Program-made: the position numbers and the translations under genes
Notes under the pieces: model-generated
Told to the model about the DNA's origin: nothing
Databases searched by the model: none
The model's input: the letters and a program-made list of their open reading frames with translations, nothing else
Part shown: one piece after another, positions 40,732-54,012 of the stretch
How positions within the stretch are numbered: the first letter of the stretch is position 1
Layout: each line of letters begins with the position of its first letter
From: Dictyoglomus turgidum DSM 6724
GTDB lineage: Bacteria; Dictyoglomota; Dictyoglomia; Dictyoglomales; Dictyoglomaceae
DNA: 64,000 nucleotides
Direction of reading: 5' to 3'
Assembly: GCF_000021645.1 (NCBI RefSeq)
Contig: NC_011661.1
Span: forward strand, 714,723-778,722

Positions 40732-42699
40732 ATGAATAACCAATTTGATGGTGAAAAGAAAATATTCATAATACCCTCAAAGAAGAAAAAAGAATTTCTT
40801 GAGAGAGTTGAAAGGGATCTTAATGAGGAACAAAGAAAGATAGTCTTAGAATCAGATGGCCCCTCTTTAGTTATTGCTGGGCCAGGATCTGGAAAAACAA
40901 GAACTATTGTCTATAGGGTAGGGTATCTTGTAGCCTTGGGTTATTCTCCTCAAAATATAATGCTTTTGACCTTTACTAACCAAGCTGCAAGACACATGAT
41001 TAATAGAACCCAAGCACTTATAAGAGAGGACATTGAAGAAATTTGGGGTGGAACGTTTCATCATGTGGGAAATAGAATATTGAGAATTTATGGGAAAAGA
41101 ATAGGTATTGGTGGACAATATAACATTCTCGATAGGGAAGATTCTTTGGATCTTATTGATGAGTGTCTTGAAGAATTATTTCCTAAGGAAGATGTTGGTA
41201 AGGGAATGTTAGGTGAAATTTTTAGTTATAAGGTAAACACGGGAAAAGATTGGGAAGAGGTTTTAAAGATAAAAGCACCTCAAATAATAGATAAGATTGA
41301 GATTATTCAAAAATTATTTGAGAGGTATAAAGAAAGAAAAAGAGAGCTTAATGTCCTTGATTATGATGACTTACTTTTCTTTTGGTACAGACTTCTTTTA
41401 GAGGATGAGAAGACAAGAAAAGTTTTGAACGATAGATTTTTATACATCCTTGTGGATGAATATCAAGATACAAATTGGCTTCAAGGAGAAATTATAAAAC
41501 TTATGAGGGAAGAAAATAAAAACATATTGGTAGTCGGCGATGATGCTCAAAGTATATATTCTTTTAGAGGAGCAACTATTGAGAACATTTTGTCTTTTCC
41601 AGAAGTTTTTTCTGGAACAAGAATTTTTTATTTGGTATTTAATTATAGAAGTACTCCTGAGATAATAAATCTTGCCAATGAGATAATAAAGAGAAATACA
41701 AGGCAATATTTTAAAGAAATAAAACCTGTCCTAAAAAGTGGAAGCAAACCAAAACTTGTATGGGTAAGGGATGAGGAGGAAGAAGCTCAATTTGTAGTTG
41801 AAGTTATAAAAGAATTGCATCGAGAAGGTATTAAATACAAAGATATAGGGGTGCTCTTTAGATCTAATTATCATTCTATGGCTGTCCAGATGGAACTCAC
41901 CATTCAGGGTATACCATACGAGGTTAGAGGTGGATTAAGATTTTTTGAGCAAGCTCATATAAAAGATATGCTTTCTCTTTTAAAAATTATTTTTAATCCT
42001 CAGGATGAAATCTCTGCTCAAAGGTTTTTTAAGTTATTTCCTGGTATTGGTAGATCTTATGCCAAAAAACTATCCCAAGTTTTGAAAGAATCTAATGATT
42101 TTGAAAGAATTTTCCAATTGCCATTCAGTGGTAGGACTCTTGAAGGTATAAGAATATTGAAAGTTCTTTGGGATAAGATTAAACCTATTCCAATTCAAAG
42201 GTTTTCAGAGATTTTAAGAATTTTTTTCCATGAGTATTATAAAGATTATTTAGAAAGAACTTATCCTGACTTCAAAGATAGAGAAAAAGACGTTGATCAG
42301 CTTATTCTCTTTTCAGAAAGATATGATGATCTTGAGAAGTTTTTGAGTGAACTTACCCTTTATACCTATGCAGGAGAGAAACTCATAGAAGAGGGGGAAG
42401 AAAAGGATTTTGTAGTTTTGTCCACAGTCCATCAGGCTAAAGGGCTTGAGTGGCATGCTGTATTTATTTTAAGGCTTGTTCAGGGAGAATTTCCTTCTTA
42501 CAAAAGTATGGAAAATATAGAAGAGGAAAGAAGGCTTTTTTATGTGGCAGTTACAAGAGCAAAAAAGGAACTATATGTGATTACGCATCTTACAAAAAGA
42601 GTAAAAGATATGAACATTTTTAGTAAACCGTCTATTTTTATTGAAGAGCTCCCTGTAAGGGAGCTCTTTGAGGAATGGATAGTTCAAAGAGAAATTTAG
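40732..42699 (+). CDS. UvrD/PcrA-type superfamily 1A DNA helicase
   Basis: 655 residues. Motif I AGPGSGKTRTIV (49-60), motif Ia LTFTNQAARHM, motif II VDEYQDTNW, motif III VGDDAQSIYSFRG, motif IV VFNYRST, motif V VVLSTVHQAKGLEW and motif VI YVAVTRAKKELYV are all present, so the enzyme should be active in ATP-driven 3'-5' unwinding in repair or replication restart. It is slightly shorter than PcrA and lacks its extended C-terminus. It is divergent from the secreted protein gene and has a promoter implying a leaderless transcript. The last 60 bases contain an intragenic hairpin. Confidence 0.93.
   Translation: MNNQFDGEKKIFIIPSKKKKEFLERVERDLNEEQRKIVLESDGPSLVIAGPGSGKTRTIVYRVGYLVALGYSPQNIMLLTFTNQAARHMINRTQALIREDIEEIWGGTFHHVGNRILRIYGKRIGIGGQYNILDREDSLDLIDECLEELFPKEDVGKGMLGEIFSYKVNTGKDWEEVLKIKAPQIIDKIEIIQKLFERYKERKRELNVLDYDDLLFFWYRLLLEDEKTRKVLNDRFLYILVDEYQDTNWLQGEIIKLMREENKNILVVGDDAQSIYSFRGATIENILSFPEVFSGTRIFYLVFNYRSTPEIINLANEIIKRNTRQYFKEIKPVLKSGSKPKLVWVRDEEEEAQFVVEVIKELHREGIKYKDIGVLFRSNYHSMAVQMELTIQGIPYEVRGGLRFFEQAHIKDMLSLLKIIFNPQDEISAQRFFKLFPGIGRSYAKKLSQVLKESNDFERIFQLPFSGRTLEGIRILKVLWDKIKPIPIQRFSEILRIFFHEYYKDYLERTYPDFKDREKDVDQLILFSERYDDLEKFLSELTLYTYAGEKLIEEGEEKDFVVLSTVHQAKGLEWHAVFILRLVQGEFPSYKSMENIEEERRLFYVAVTRAKKELYVITHLTKRVKDMNIFSKPSIFIEELPVRELFEEWIVQREI
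42644..42668 (+). repeat. Intragenic hairpin at the end of the helicase gene
   Basis: Ten-base inverted repeat, arms 42644-42653 and 42659-42668, loop of five. It lies 31 bases before the stop and ends with CTCTTT, so it may act as a transcription end signal for a gene packed against a convergent neighbour. Confidence 0.45.
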
Positions 42700-42700
42700 T

Positions 42701-42985
42701 CTATTGATTTTTTAATAATTCATTAGCTTGTTCTGCAAATATGAAATCTACTACTTCTATATCCACATTCTTTACTCCCTCTATTTCTTTAACTGCCTTT
42801 TTGATGGAAAGAGCAAGTTGTATTCCTAAGGGACAGAAAGGAGTTGTCGGTCTGAACACTATTTTTACATTTCCATCATTATCTACTTCTAACTTGTCTA
42901 TGGTATTTAGAGTAACTAAGTCAAGTCCAACCTCTGGGTCTATTATCTCTTTGAGCTTGTTTTCTATAGCTTCCTTTAAATTCAT
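42701..42985 (-). CDS. MIP18/DUF59 (SufT/PaaD-like) Fe-S assembly protein
   Basis: 94 residues from ATG 42985: NLKEAIENKLKEIIDPEVGLDLVTL..., the PTTPFCPLGIQLALSIKKAV segment with a Cys after T-T-P-F, and GVKNVDIEVV. This is the stand-alone DUF59 type implicated in Fe-S cluster maturation. A GTG at 42994 is also in frame, but it lies inside the GAGGTG ribosome site, so the ATG is chosen. Its stop is one base from the helicase stop. Compare the MIP18-like tail of the IscU fusion at 17.3 kb. Confidence 0.88.
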   Translation of the reverse strand: MNLKEAIENKLKEIIDPEVGLDLVTLNTIDKLEVDNDGNVKIVFRPTTPFCPLGIQLALSIKKAVKEIEGVKNVDIEVVDFIFAEQANELLKNQ

Positions 42986-43079
42986 ACCATTCACCTCGTA
43001 ATTTTTTTGTTAGTATAATATAATAAAATATCCTAAGATAAAATTAAAGAAATGTTAAATTTGATTTGGGAGGTAAGTA

Positions 43080-43445
43080 ATGAAGAAAATATTAATTGTA
43101 GAAGATGAAGAAAATGTAAGGGGACTCATTAAAGAGACCTTAGGGTTTTTGAATAAGTATGAAATTCATGAGGCTGGTACGGGTAGAGAGGCACTAGAAA
43201 AAATAAAGGAATTAAATCCAGATTTAGTGATTTTAGACATAATGCTTCCTGATATTGATGGATATACCATATGTGAGCAGATTAAAGAGGACCCTTCTTT
43301 AAATTCTCTTGTCCTAATATTGACCGCAAGATCCAGCAATCTTGACAAGAAGGTAGGTTTTAGTATGGGGGCTGACGATTACATGACTAAACCTTTTGGA
43401 CTTGCTGATTTGATTACAAGGGTAGAAAATCTTTTAGGAGAGTAG
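43080..43445 (+). CDS. Stand-alone response regulator receiver domain
   Basis: 121 residues, a CheY-like receiver with no output domain. Acidic cluster EDEE (8-11), phospho-acceptor Asp53 (VILDIMLPDIDG), Thr82 (LILTARS) and Lys104 (MTKPFG) are present. It is followed 29 bases later by a large sensor kinase that must be its partner. Signalling without DNA binding implies the output is through protein contact. Confidence 0.93.
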   Translation: MKKILIVEDEENVRGLIKETLGFLNKYEIHEAGTGREALEKIKELNPDLVILDIMLPDIDGYTICEQIKEDPSLNSLVLILTARSSNLDKKVGFSMGADDYMTKPFGLADLITRVENLLGE

Positions 43446-43474
43446 AGAGATTAAGAAATAATTTTTAATATCTT

Positions 43475-47430
<3,956 letters not shown>

Positions 47431-47477
47431 TCAATTATTTTATTTAAGGGAACCTTAAAAGTCAAATTTATTTTTTG

Positions 47478-47483
47478 TAAAAT
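47478..47483 (+). promoter_or_regulatory. -10 element of an apparently leaderless radical SAM gene
   Basis: TAAAAT ends eight bases before the ATG at 47492; no ribosome site precedes. TTAAAA stands 17 bases upstream as a weak -35. Leaderless start likely. Confidence 0.4.
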
Positions 47484-47491
47484 TATTAATC

Positions 47492-48709
47492 ATGAAATAC
47501 AAGATAGTATTTTACGATGTTAAAGAGAATAAATATAGTATAAATGCTCTGCTTGGAGCTTTAGAAAAAGACTTTAAAAATTTTGAGATAGGTTTTGTAG
47601 AAAAAAGCCAAGTTGATTTTTGGTTAGAAAATATAGAAAAGGATGTATTTTATATTTTTTGTGTATCCTTCTTTACTACTCAGTTTTTTGAAACAGAGGC
47701 TCTTTTAAAAAGGATAAAAGAAAAAATAGAAAATGTAAAAATTATTGCGGGAGGACCTCATGCCTCAGGCGATCCTTATAGTACACTTAAAATTGGAGCA
47801 GACATTGTAGTAGTGGGAGAAGGAGAGAAGATCTTCCCCGAGATTATTAAAAGAATTATTTCTGGGGAAGATGTTAAAGGAATTTTTAAAGGAGAATCTT
47901 TTGTCAAGCTTGATGATTATTTTCCTTTCTCTCTAAGATTTAAAAGGTTTGGCCCTATTGAAATAAGCAGAGGATGTCCTTATGGATGTTATTTTTGTCA
48001 AACTCCAAGAATTTTTGGGGGAGTTATGAGGCATAGGAGTACGGAAAAAATTTTAGATATCGTTAAAATAATGAATAAGCTTAATTTGAAAGACATAAGA
48101 TTTATAACCCCTAATGCTTTTGCTTACGGTTCTCTTACAGGAAAAGATGTTAATTTAAGAAGGCTTGAAGAGTTACTTTATGGAATAAGAAATATAATTG
48201 GAGATAAGGGAAGAATATTTTTTGGATCTTTTCCTTCGGAGGTAAGGCCCGAACATGTTAGAGAAGAAATTTTGGAGCTTCTTAAAACCTATGCTGATAA
48301 TGATAATTTAGTAATAGGAGCCCAATCTGGAAGTCAGAGGATTCTTGATTTAGCTCACAGAGGACATACTGTTGAGGATGTTTATAGAGCTGTTAGTTTA
48401 ACTTTAAGATATGGTTTAAAAGCTAATGTGGATTTTATTTTTGGGCTTCCTTATGAAGAAGAAAGAGATATTGAAGAAACTTTAAAATTTATAGAAGAAT
48501 TAGTAAAAATGGGAGCAAGAGTGCATGCTCATACCTTTATGCCTCTACCAGGAACTCCTTTTGCTAAATTTCCTCCAGGTAAGCTTGAAGGAATGTATAA
48601 AAAAATTATAAACAGGCTACTTCCTAAGGGAGTTATCTTTGGTAATTTTAGAGAACAAGAAAAAGTAGCTTGGGAAATTTACAATTATTTTTCTTTAAGG
48701 GAAGAGTAA
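47492..48709 (+). CDS. B12-binding-type radical SAM protein
   Basis: 405 residues. The N-terminal 140 residues are a B12-binding-like fold (KIIAGGPHASGDPYSTLKIGADIVVVGEGEKIFPEI), then a radical SAM core with Cys162-x3-Cys166-x2-Cys169 (SRGCPYGCYFC), GGPHAS loop and VNADFIFGLPYEEERD-like segment. It resembles the archaeal/bacterial TIGR04013-type family of unknown reaction. The usual cobalamin His (DxHxxG) is not evident, so it may not bind B12. It is alone; no partner gene indicates the substrate. Its 3' end overlaps the convergent transporter gene by 25 bases. Confidence 0.85.
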   Translation: MKYKIVFYDVKENKYSINALLGALEKDFKNFEIGFVEKSQVDFWLENIEKDVFYIFCVSFFTTQFFETEALLKRIKEKIENVKIIAGGPHASGDPYSTLKIGADIVVVGEGEKIFPEIIKRIISGEDVKGIFKGESFVKLDDYFPFSLRFKRFGPIEISRGCPYGCYFCQTPRIFGGVMRHRSTEKILDIVKIMNKLNLKDIRFITPNAFAYGSLTGKDVNLRRLEELLYGIRNIIGDKGRIFFGSFPSEVRPEHVREEILELLKTYADNDNLVIGAQSGSQRILDLAHRGHTVEDVYRAVSLTLRYGLKANVDFIFGLPYEEERDIEETLKFIEELVKMGARVHAHTFMPLPGTPFAKFPPGKLEGMYKKIINRLLPKGVIFGNFREQEKVAWEIYNYFSLREE

Positions 48710-49539
48710 ATGATTCCAATAATAATAAGAAGCATTCCTAAGGTTTGGAGGAGGGTTATTTTTTCTTTAAGAAAGACTAAAGCAAGGAGTGTAGCTATAA
48801 CTGTTTCACCTATTAATATGATGGAAGTTGCATTAGTAGAAAGAATTCTTATAGCATAGTTTGCTGATGTATGTCCTATAAGTTGAGGAATTAGTGCAAG
48901 TAGAAAAACATTGAAGTATATTTTGAGAGGGTACACTATAAGAGGTGTTTTTGTTAGAATTGCAAATACTAAAAGGATTATCCCTCCTGTGAAATAGACT
49001 AATGTGATATATGAAGACACACTTAAATTGGGAGATAAATACCTTCCCGTATAAAGATAGATGGCAAAAGTAATAGCTCCTAATATAGCAAGTAGTTCTC
49101 CCTTTCCAAATTTTAAAGAGATTTTGTTATTAGTTATTAAAACTATACCCAGAAGTATAAAAAATAAAGAAAGAAAAAAACTTCTTGTAGGTTTTTTCTT
49201 CTCAAATATATAAGAAAGAAGAGAGATAAAAATGGGACTTGTATTTACAAGGACTACTGCATTAGCAACAGTGGTCAAGAAAAGGGAAGAAATCCATGAG
49301 TAGAAATGCATACCTAAGGAAAGTCCTGCAATAAGTAATATAGGGAGATTTTTAGGCAATTTTAAGGTTTTTCTGTTTAATAAAAGTAGAATTAAAGATG
49401 CAATAAGTAACCTATAGGAGGCTATGATTATAGGTGGAGCAGAGGTGAGTCTTATTATTAAAGAAGCTGAAGCCATAGCTGTTATGCCAATTATAAGAAA
49501 TATATAGGCTTTTTCTTTTTCTGTCTTGTTTTTCAGCAT
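48685..49539 (-). CDS. EamA/DMT-type transporter
   Basis: 284 residues with ten predicted membrane spans and the internal duplication of two EamA domains (each opening with a G-x3-A type span; the second copy starts near residue 145). It follows the NadC gene with one-base spacing (TAAATG) and no ribosome site of its own, so it is probably translated with the nad operon. In this position it might export or import a pyridine-pathway compound, but many EamA proteins carry other metabolites. Function inferred from context only. Confidence 0.8.
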   Translation of the reverse strand: MLKNKTEKEKAYIFLIIGITAMASASLIIRLTSAPPIIIASYRLLIASLILLLLNRKTLKLPKNLPILLIAGLSLGMHFYSWISSLFLTTVANAVVLVNTSPIFISLLSYIFEKKKPTRSFFLSLFFILLGIVLITNNKISLKFGKGELLAILGAITFAIYLYTGRYLSPNLSVSSYITLVYFTGGIILLVFAILTKTPLIVYPLKIYFNVFLLALIPQLIGHTSANYAIRILSTNATSIILIGETVIATLLALVFLKEKITLLQTLGMLLIIIGIIYSSLKEK

Positions 49540-50379
49540 TTAGAGTAGTTCTAAGCTTAAGTCTAAACTTTTGTAAGAGTGGGTAAGTTTTCCTATTGAT
49601 ATAAAGTTTACACCTAATCTGGCAATCTTTTCCAAATCCTCTAAGGAGATATTTCCAGAAACCTCAATCATTACTTTTCCCTTTGCTATACTTACTGCCT
49701 CTTTAAGAGTATCATAGTCCATATTATCTAAAAGCACAATATCAGCTTTACTTTCAAGAGCCTCCTTTAGTTCTTCTAAGTTAGTCACTTCTACTTCTAT
49801 TTTGTAAACATGAGATACTCTTTCTCTTACTCTTTCTATCGCCTCTTTTATGCTTCCAACAGCTCTTATATGATTATCCTTTATTAGGACCATGTCATAA
49901 AGTCCAAATCGGTGATTTTCGCCACCACCTATTTTTACTGCATATTTTTCAAAAATACGCAAAGTTGGAGTAGTTTTTCTTGTATCTAAAATCTTGACCC
50001 CATAAGGCTTTACAACATCCACACATTTCTTTGTATAGGTTGCTATACCTGAAAGCCTTTGAAGAAAATTTAGAGCAGTTCTTTCTCCCATCAGAATTGT
50101 TTTTGTTTTTCCTTTTATCTCTAAAATTACATCTCCCTTTTTGATTTCATCTCCATCCTTTTTAAATTCTTTAAATTCTATTTTACTATCAAGGAGTTTA
50201 AAAACCTCTTCTGCTACGGGTAAACCTGCAAGTATTCCTTCCTCCTTTGCTATAATTACTGCTCTTGAAATCATATCTTCAGGGATAGTGCTTTCTGTAG
50301 TAATATCTCCAAAGCCTATATCTTCTTTTAATGCTTCTTCAACAATTTTTCTTAAATGAAGGTAAGGAATTAACCTCAC
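49540..50379 (-). CDS. nadC: Nicotinate-nucleotide pyrophosphorylase (NadC)
   Basis: 279 residues converting quinolinate and PRPP to nicotinate mononucleotide. Has EDIGFGDITTESTIP, the RTALNFLQRLSGIATYT segment, DTRKTTPTLR, KIGGGENHRFGLYDMVLIKDNH and IEVEVTNLEE, plus the IEVSGNISLEDL end. Starts at GTG 50379 after GAGGTG and overlaps nadB by 41 bases. Last of the nadA-nadB-nadC set, followed by EamA. Confidence 0.96.
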   Translation of the reverse strand: MRLIPYLHLRKIVEEALKEDIGFGDITTESTIPEDMISRAVIIAKEEGILAGLPVAEEVFKLLDSKIEFKEFKKDGDEIKKGDVILEIKGKTKTILMGERTALNFLQRLSGIATYTKKCVDVVKPYGVKILDTRKTTPTLRIFEKYAVKIGGGENHRFGLYDMVLIKDNHIRAVGSIKEAIERVRERVSHVYKIEVEVTNLEELKEALESKADIVLLDNMDYDTLKEAVSIAKGKVMIEVSGNISLEDLEKIARLGVNFISIGKLTHSYKSLDLSLELL

Positions 50380-51967
50380 AAAATATCACCTCTTTTTCTC
50401 TTTCCCAGATTATATGTTTTTTCCATTCTTCCTTAGATTTTGGATAATCTATTCTAAAATGTGCTCCACGACTTTCCTTTCTTATTAAAGCAGAATTTAT
50501 CATAAATTTGGATATTAAAAGCATATTTTTAAGTTCCACAAAGGATCTATCTAGAATAAAGGAATTATGCAGTTTTTCAATTAAGTTATCAATAATATTT
50601 TCTGCATCTTTTAATTCTGTTTCATTCCTTATAATTCCTACTTTATCCCAAAGGATTTTTTTAAGAATTTTTATTCCTTGATTTACCTCGTTAAGAGAAA
50701 TATTCAGGAGGTTATTTTGATGTTTTGGAATAGAGTGATTCTTAGCTGGATCTTCATTCAATATGGCATCAATACATCTTTTACCAAAGACAAGTCCCTC
50801 TAAGAGGGAATTACTTGCTAATCTATTAGCACCATGCAGTCCTGTACATGCAGTCTCTCCACATGCATAGAGATTTTTTAAATTTGTCCTTCCATATTCG
50901 TCGGTTTCAATTCCTCCCATAAAATAATGAGCAGCAGGGGAAACTGGTACTAATTCCTTAGTAATATCTATGCCGTGTTCCATACATTTTTTGTAAATAT
51001 TGGGAAATCTTTCTTTTATCTTTTTCTCCCCAATGGGTCTAAGATCCAAATATATTCTATCTTGAGTTTCTAACATTTCGAAAAATATTGCCCTTGTCAC
51101 TACATCTCTTGGGGCAAGTTCCGCGAGGGGGTGATAGTTTAACATAAATCTTTCTCCAAAGGCATTTAAAAGATAGGCTCCTTCACCTCTTACTGCTTCA
51201 GAGATGAGAAATCTTTGTGGAGAAGCCACATCAAGAGAGGTGGGATGAAATTGAAAGAATTCAAGATCCATTATTCTTGCACCAGCCCTAAACGCGATTG
51301 CAATGCCATCCCCTGTTGCAGTGAGAGGATTTGTAGTATGTAGATATAGTTGACCTGCACCACCTGTGGCTAATATAATGTATTTTGAAGTAAATATTCT
51401 AATTTTCCTTTCTTTTGTGTCGAAAAAAACGCCCCCATATACCTCATCTTCATAGGTTAATAGATCTATCAACACGTAGTGCTCGTAGATATTCGTATTC
51501 TTTCTGTCTTTTACAATGTTTATAAGGGTTCTTGCTACTTCATATCCTGTGGCATCTCCTTGGGCATGAATTATTCTTCTCTTGCTATGGGCAGCTTCTT
51601 TTGTAAAGGCGAGACCATCAATTTTATCAAAATTTACCCCTAATTTAATAAGGTCTTTTACTCTCTCTATGCCTTCTTGTACTACTATTTTTACAATTTT
51701 TTCTTCGTTAAAGTCTGCTCCTGCACTTAAAGTATCCTTATAGTGGAGTTCTGGAGAGTCTTCAGGATTTAGAGCTACAGCAATTCCACCTTGAGCATAG
51801 TACGTATTACTTTCTTCTAATCTATCTTTAGAAAATAGGGCTATTTTGAAATTTTCAGGAGCATAATATGCTGATATAAGTCCTGCTATACCGCTACCTA
51901 CTATTATTAAATCGTATTCTTTTTCAAAATCTTTCTCAGAAAAAGGCAATATAAACCTTTCTATCAT
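50339..51967 (-). CDS. nadB: L-aspartate oxidase
   Basis: 542-residue flavoprotein oxidising L-aspartate to iminoaspartate, which NadA condenses to quinolinate. FAD site DLIIVGSGIAGLISAYY, EESNTYYAQGGIAVAL, HTTNPLTATGDGIAIAFRAGA, PRDVVTRAIF and the HYFMGGIETDEYGRTN end are diagnostic. In an anaerobe it uses fumarate or another acceptor. The ATG overlaps the nadA stop by four bases (ATGA) and its end overlaps nadC by 41 bases. Confidence 0.96.
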   Translation of the reverse strand: MIERFILPFSEKDFEKEYDLIIVGSGIAGLISAYYAPENFKIALFSKDRLEESNTYYAQGGIAVALNPEDSPELHYKDTLSAGADFNEEKIVKIVVQEGIERVKDLIKLGVNFDKIDGLAFTKEAAHSKRRIIHAQGDATGYEVARTLINIVKDRKNTNIYEHYVLIDLLTYEDEVYGGVFFDTKERKIRIFTSKYIILATGGAGQLYLHTTNPLTATGDGIAIAFRAGARIMDLEFFQFHPTSLDVASPQRFLISEAVRGEGAYLLNAFGERFMLNYHPLAELAPRDVVTRAIFFEMLETQDRIYLDLRPIGEKKIKERFPNIYKKCMEHGIDITKELVPVSPAAHYFMGGIETDEYGRTNLKNLYACGETACTGLHGANRLASNSLLEGLVFGKRCIDAILNEDPAKNHSIPKHQNNLLNISLNEVNQGIKILKKILWDKVGIIRNETELKDAENIIDNLIEKLHNSFILDRSFVELKNMLLISKFMINSALIRKESRGAHFRIDYPKSKEEWKKHIIWEREKEVIFCEVNSLPSFKKNC

Positions 51968-52860
51968 AAACTAAGCATTCTTTCTATGGGTTTTATAGCT
52001 TTCTCTCGGGTAGACTCTTCTACTTTAACCTCTGGCTCTAAATTCTCAAGACTCGTTAATATTTTATCAAGAGTGATTTTTTTCATATTGGGACATATTG
52101 CAAGGGGGGATGCAAGGTAAAATTCCTTTTCAGGGTTTTCTTTTCTTAAGCGGTGTAAAAGTCCAACTTCTGTTCCTATAATATAGCGTTTTCCGTTATC
52201 TTCTTTTACAAATTTAATTATCCCACTGGTACTTGCAATTTTGTCTGCGAGATCTAAGACTTCTTTTCTACACTCTGGATGAACTACTACTTTAGCGTCT
52301 TTATATTTTTCTTTAAGGGCAATAATGTCTTGAGGAAGTATTCTTTGATGGGTTGGGCAAAAGCCATTCCATATGATTATCTCCTTTTTAGTATGTTTGC
52401 TAACATAATATCCTAAATTTCTGTCAGGTATAAAAATAACTTTTTCTTCTGGAATTTTCTCTACTATGAAGGTGGCATTAGCAGAGGTGCAAATGTAATC
52501 ACTTTCTGCTTTTACTTCTGCTGATGTATTTACATATGCTACTACTGCATAATTAGGGTACTTTTCTTTTAGTTCCTTGACTTCTCTCGGAGTAATAGTA
52601 TTGGCAAGGGGACAACCCGCAAAAAGATCGGGAAGTATAACTTTTTTGTCCGGAGCAAGGATAGAGGCTGTTTCAGCCATAAAATGCACGCCACAAAATA
52701 TGATGACTTCTTCCTTTACTTGGGCGGAAATTCTTGCAAGCTCTAAGGAGTCTCCTACAAAGTCTGCTATATCTTGAACTTCTGGAAGCTGATAATTATG
52801 AGCTAAAATTATAGCATTCTTTTCCTTTTTTAGTTTTTGTATCTTCTCTTGTATAGTCAT
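51964..52860 (-). CDS. nadA: Quinolinate synthase
   Basis: 298-residue [4Fe-4S] enzyme making quinolinate from iminoaspartate and dihydroxyacetone phosphate. Has AHNYQLPEVQDIADFVGDSL, IFCGVHFMAETASIL, GCPLANTIT, the cluster cysteines in YICTSANA, NGFCPTHQRI and AICPNMKKIT, and HPECRKEVLDLAD. First of the nadABC operon; ribosome site GAGGTGAGA. No clear promoter: TTGACA and TATAAT lie upstream but are 22 bases apart. Confidence 0.96.
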   Translation of the reverse strand: MTIQEKIQKLKKEKNAIILAHNYQLPEVQDIADFVGDSLELARISAQVKEEVIIFCGVHFMAETASILAPDKKVILPDLFAGCPLANTITPREVKELKEKYPNYAVVAYVNTSAEVKAESDYICTSANATFIVEKIPEEKVIFIPDRNLGYYVSKHTKKEIIIWNGFCPTHQRILPQDIIALKEKYKDAKVVVHPECRKEVLDLADKIASTSGIIKFVKEDNGKRYIIGTEVGLLHRLRKENPEKEFYLASPLAICPNMKKITLDKILTSLENLEPEVKVEESTREKAIKPIERMLSL

Positions 52861-52937
52861 TTTAAAATCTCACCTCTAAAAGAAGAGTCATATAGAATTA
52901 TAAGTTAATGAAATATTAAGCTCTTGTCAAATGTTAT

Positions 52938-53225
52938 TTATTTCTCACTACTCTGCTCAGGTATATTCTCCTTATTGATACTTTTTTCTAACTCTTTTAT
53001 TTTTTTGTTTAACTTTGCTATAGTTCTTTTATCTTTGATGATAGTTGGCAGTACGCTTATAAAAGCAAGAATTACACCAGAAGCAAAGGTTAAAAATAAA
53101 ACAGTAAATATTTTTTCTTGAAAGGACCAATTTAGAAAATAAATGGTTATTAGAGCTTGATTTTGAAAGGAAAGTAAAAGAGCAATAATTACTCCTATAA
53201 GGAGTACTATTATTATAGTACTCAT
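52938..53225 (-). CDS. LapA-domain membrane protein
   Basis: 95 residues: two membrane spans (IIIVLLIGVIIALLLSFQNQ and IFTVLFLTFASGVILAFI) joined by a short LNWSFQEK loop, then a C-terminal coiled-coil helix. The pattern with QNQALITIYFLNWSF matches LapA/DUF1049. Ribosome site AGGAGG lies right after the terminator of the PduL gene. It may take part in envelope or LPS-related assembly, as in enteric LapA. Function not established here. Confidence 0.8.
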   Translation of the reverse strand: MSTIIIVLLIGVIIALLLSFQNQALITIYFLNWSFQEKIFTVLFLTFASGVILAFISVLPTIIKDKRTIAKLNKKIKELEKSINKENIPEQSSEK

Positions 53226-53239
53226 TACTCTTACCTCCT

Positions 53240-53271
53240 AAAAAAAGAGGGAGAATCAAGTCTCCCTCTTT
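53240..53271 (-). terminator. Terminator after pduL
   Basis: On the minus strand an 11-base stem (arms 53244-53254 and 53261-53271, loop of six) is followed by a run of seven T. It is an intrinsic terminator after the PduL gene; the LapA ribosome site comes directly after it. Confidence 0.75.
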
Positions 53272-53304
53272 GAGATTTTGGCTTAATTTTTTAAATTTAT
53301 ACTT

Positions 53305-53910
53305 TTAAGTTATTTGTGGTATTTTGACTGGTTCAAAAATTACTATTGCCTTATCACCTGTCTTCACCATTGCCGCATTTGCTTCGTCGGTATCAATATG
53401 GAATTCCCAAGCAAATTTATTGCTTATCCTTATTAAGACATTTTCAAAAGTAATCGCTCTTACTCCTTCTACTTTAACTTTTACTAATTGTTTGTCTACA
53501 AGCCCTAATTCTTGTGCTATATTTTCTGGCGTATGAATATGTCTCCAAGCAATAATAACTCCCTGAGGTATTTCAATCTCTCCTAAGGGTCCTCTCATTT
53601 TTATTCCTGGAGTCCCCTCAATATCTCCGGAGTCTCTTACTGGAGGGATTGTGGGAAGCCCAAGATAAATTACATCAGTTAATGCTAATTCTACTTGGGT
53701 ATTTTTTCTTACTGGGCCAAGAATTCTTACTTTGAGAGATCTCTTAGGTCCAATTAGTTCTACCTCTTCTTCTGCTGCAAATTGACCTGGCTGAGACAAT
53801 GGCTTCAAGGGGTGTAGTTCATAATTCTTTCCAAATAACCTCTCCAGATCATCCTGAGAGAGGTGGACATGGCGTGCAGACACACCTATTGGTACTTTTA
53901 CCTCCTTCAT
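53305..53910 (-). CDS. pduL: Phosphate propanoyltransferase / phosphotransacylase (PduL)
   Basis: 201 residues from ATG 53910. It converts acyl-CoA and phosphate to acyl phosphate (propanoyl or acetyl). Diagnostic: VPIGVSARHVHLSQDDLERLFG with the zinc His pair, LGPVRKNTQVELALTD, and GVIIAWRHIHTPE with further metal-binding His, the two PduL domains. A longer in-frame start at 53955 has no ribosome site, whereas GAGGAGG precedes 53910 by eight bases. It has no microcompartment targeting tail, so acetate metabolism is likely. Downstream of the DUF4914 gene. Confidence 0.92.
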   Translation of the reverse strand: MKEVKVPIGVSARHVHLSQDDLERLFGKNYELHPLKPLSQPGQFAAEEEVELIGPKRSLKVRILGPVRKNTQVELALTDVIYLGLPTIPPVRDSGDIEGTPGIKMRGPLGEIEIPQGVIIAWRHIHTPENIAQELGLVDKQLVKVKVEGVRAITFENVLIRISNKFAWEFHIDTDEANAAMVKTGDKAIVIFEPVKIPQIT

Positions 53911-54012
53911 TTTATATTCCTCCTCGAATATAATCGTTTTAATTTTTTCTTTCAATTTATGTTATACCACTTTCGATATATTTTTTAAAGTAAAAAAAAT
54001 TTAAAATCTCTT

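Noticed and set aside
52897-52930. TTGACA and TATAAT upstream of nadA on the minus strand
   Set aside because: The hexamers are separated by 22 bases, too far for a normal promoter, so no promoter is claimed.
53927-53955. TTGAAA-17-TATATT before pduL on the minus strand
   Set aside because: The implied start falls inside the ribosome site, so it cannot serve ATG 53910 well; the gene is probably read with DUF4914.
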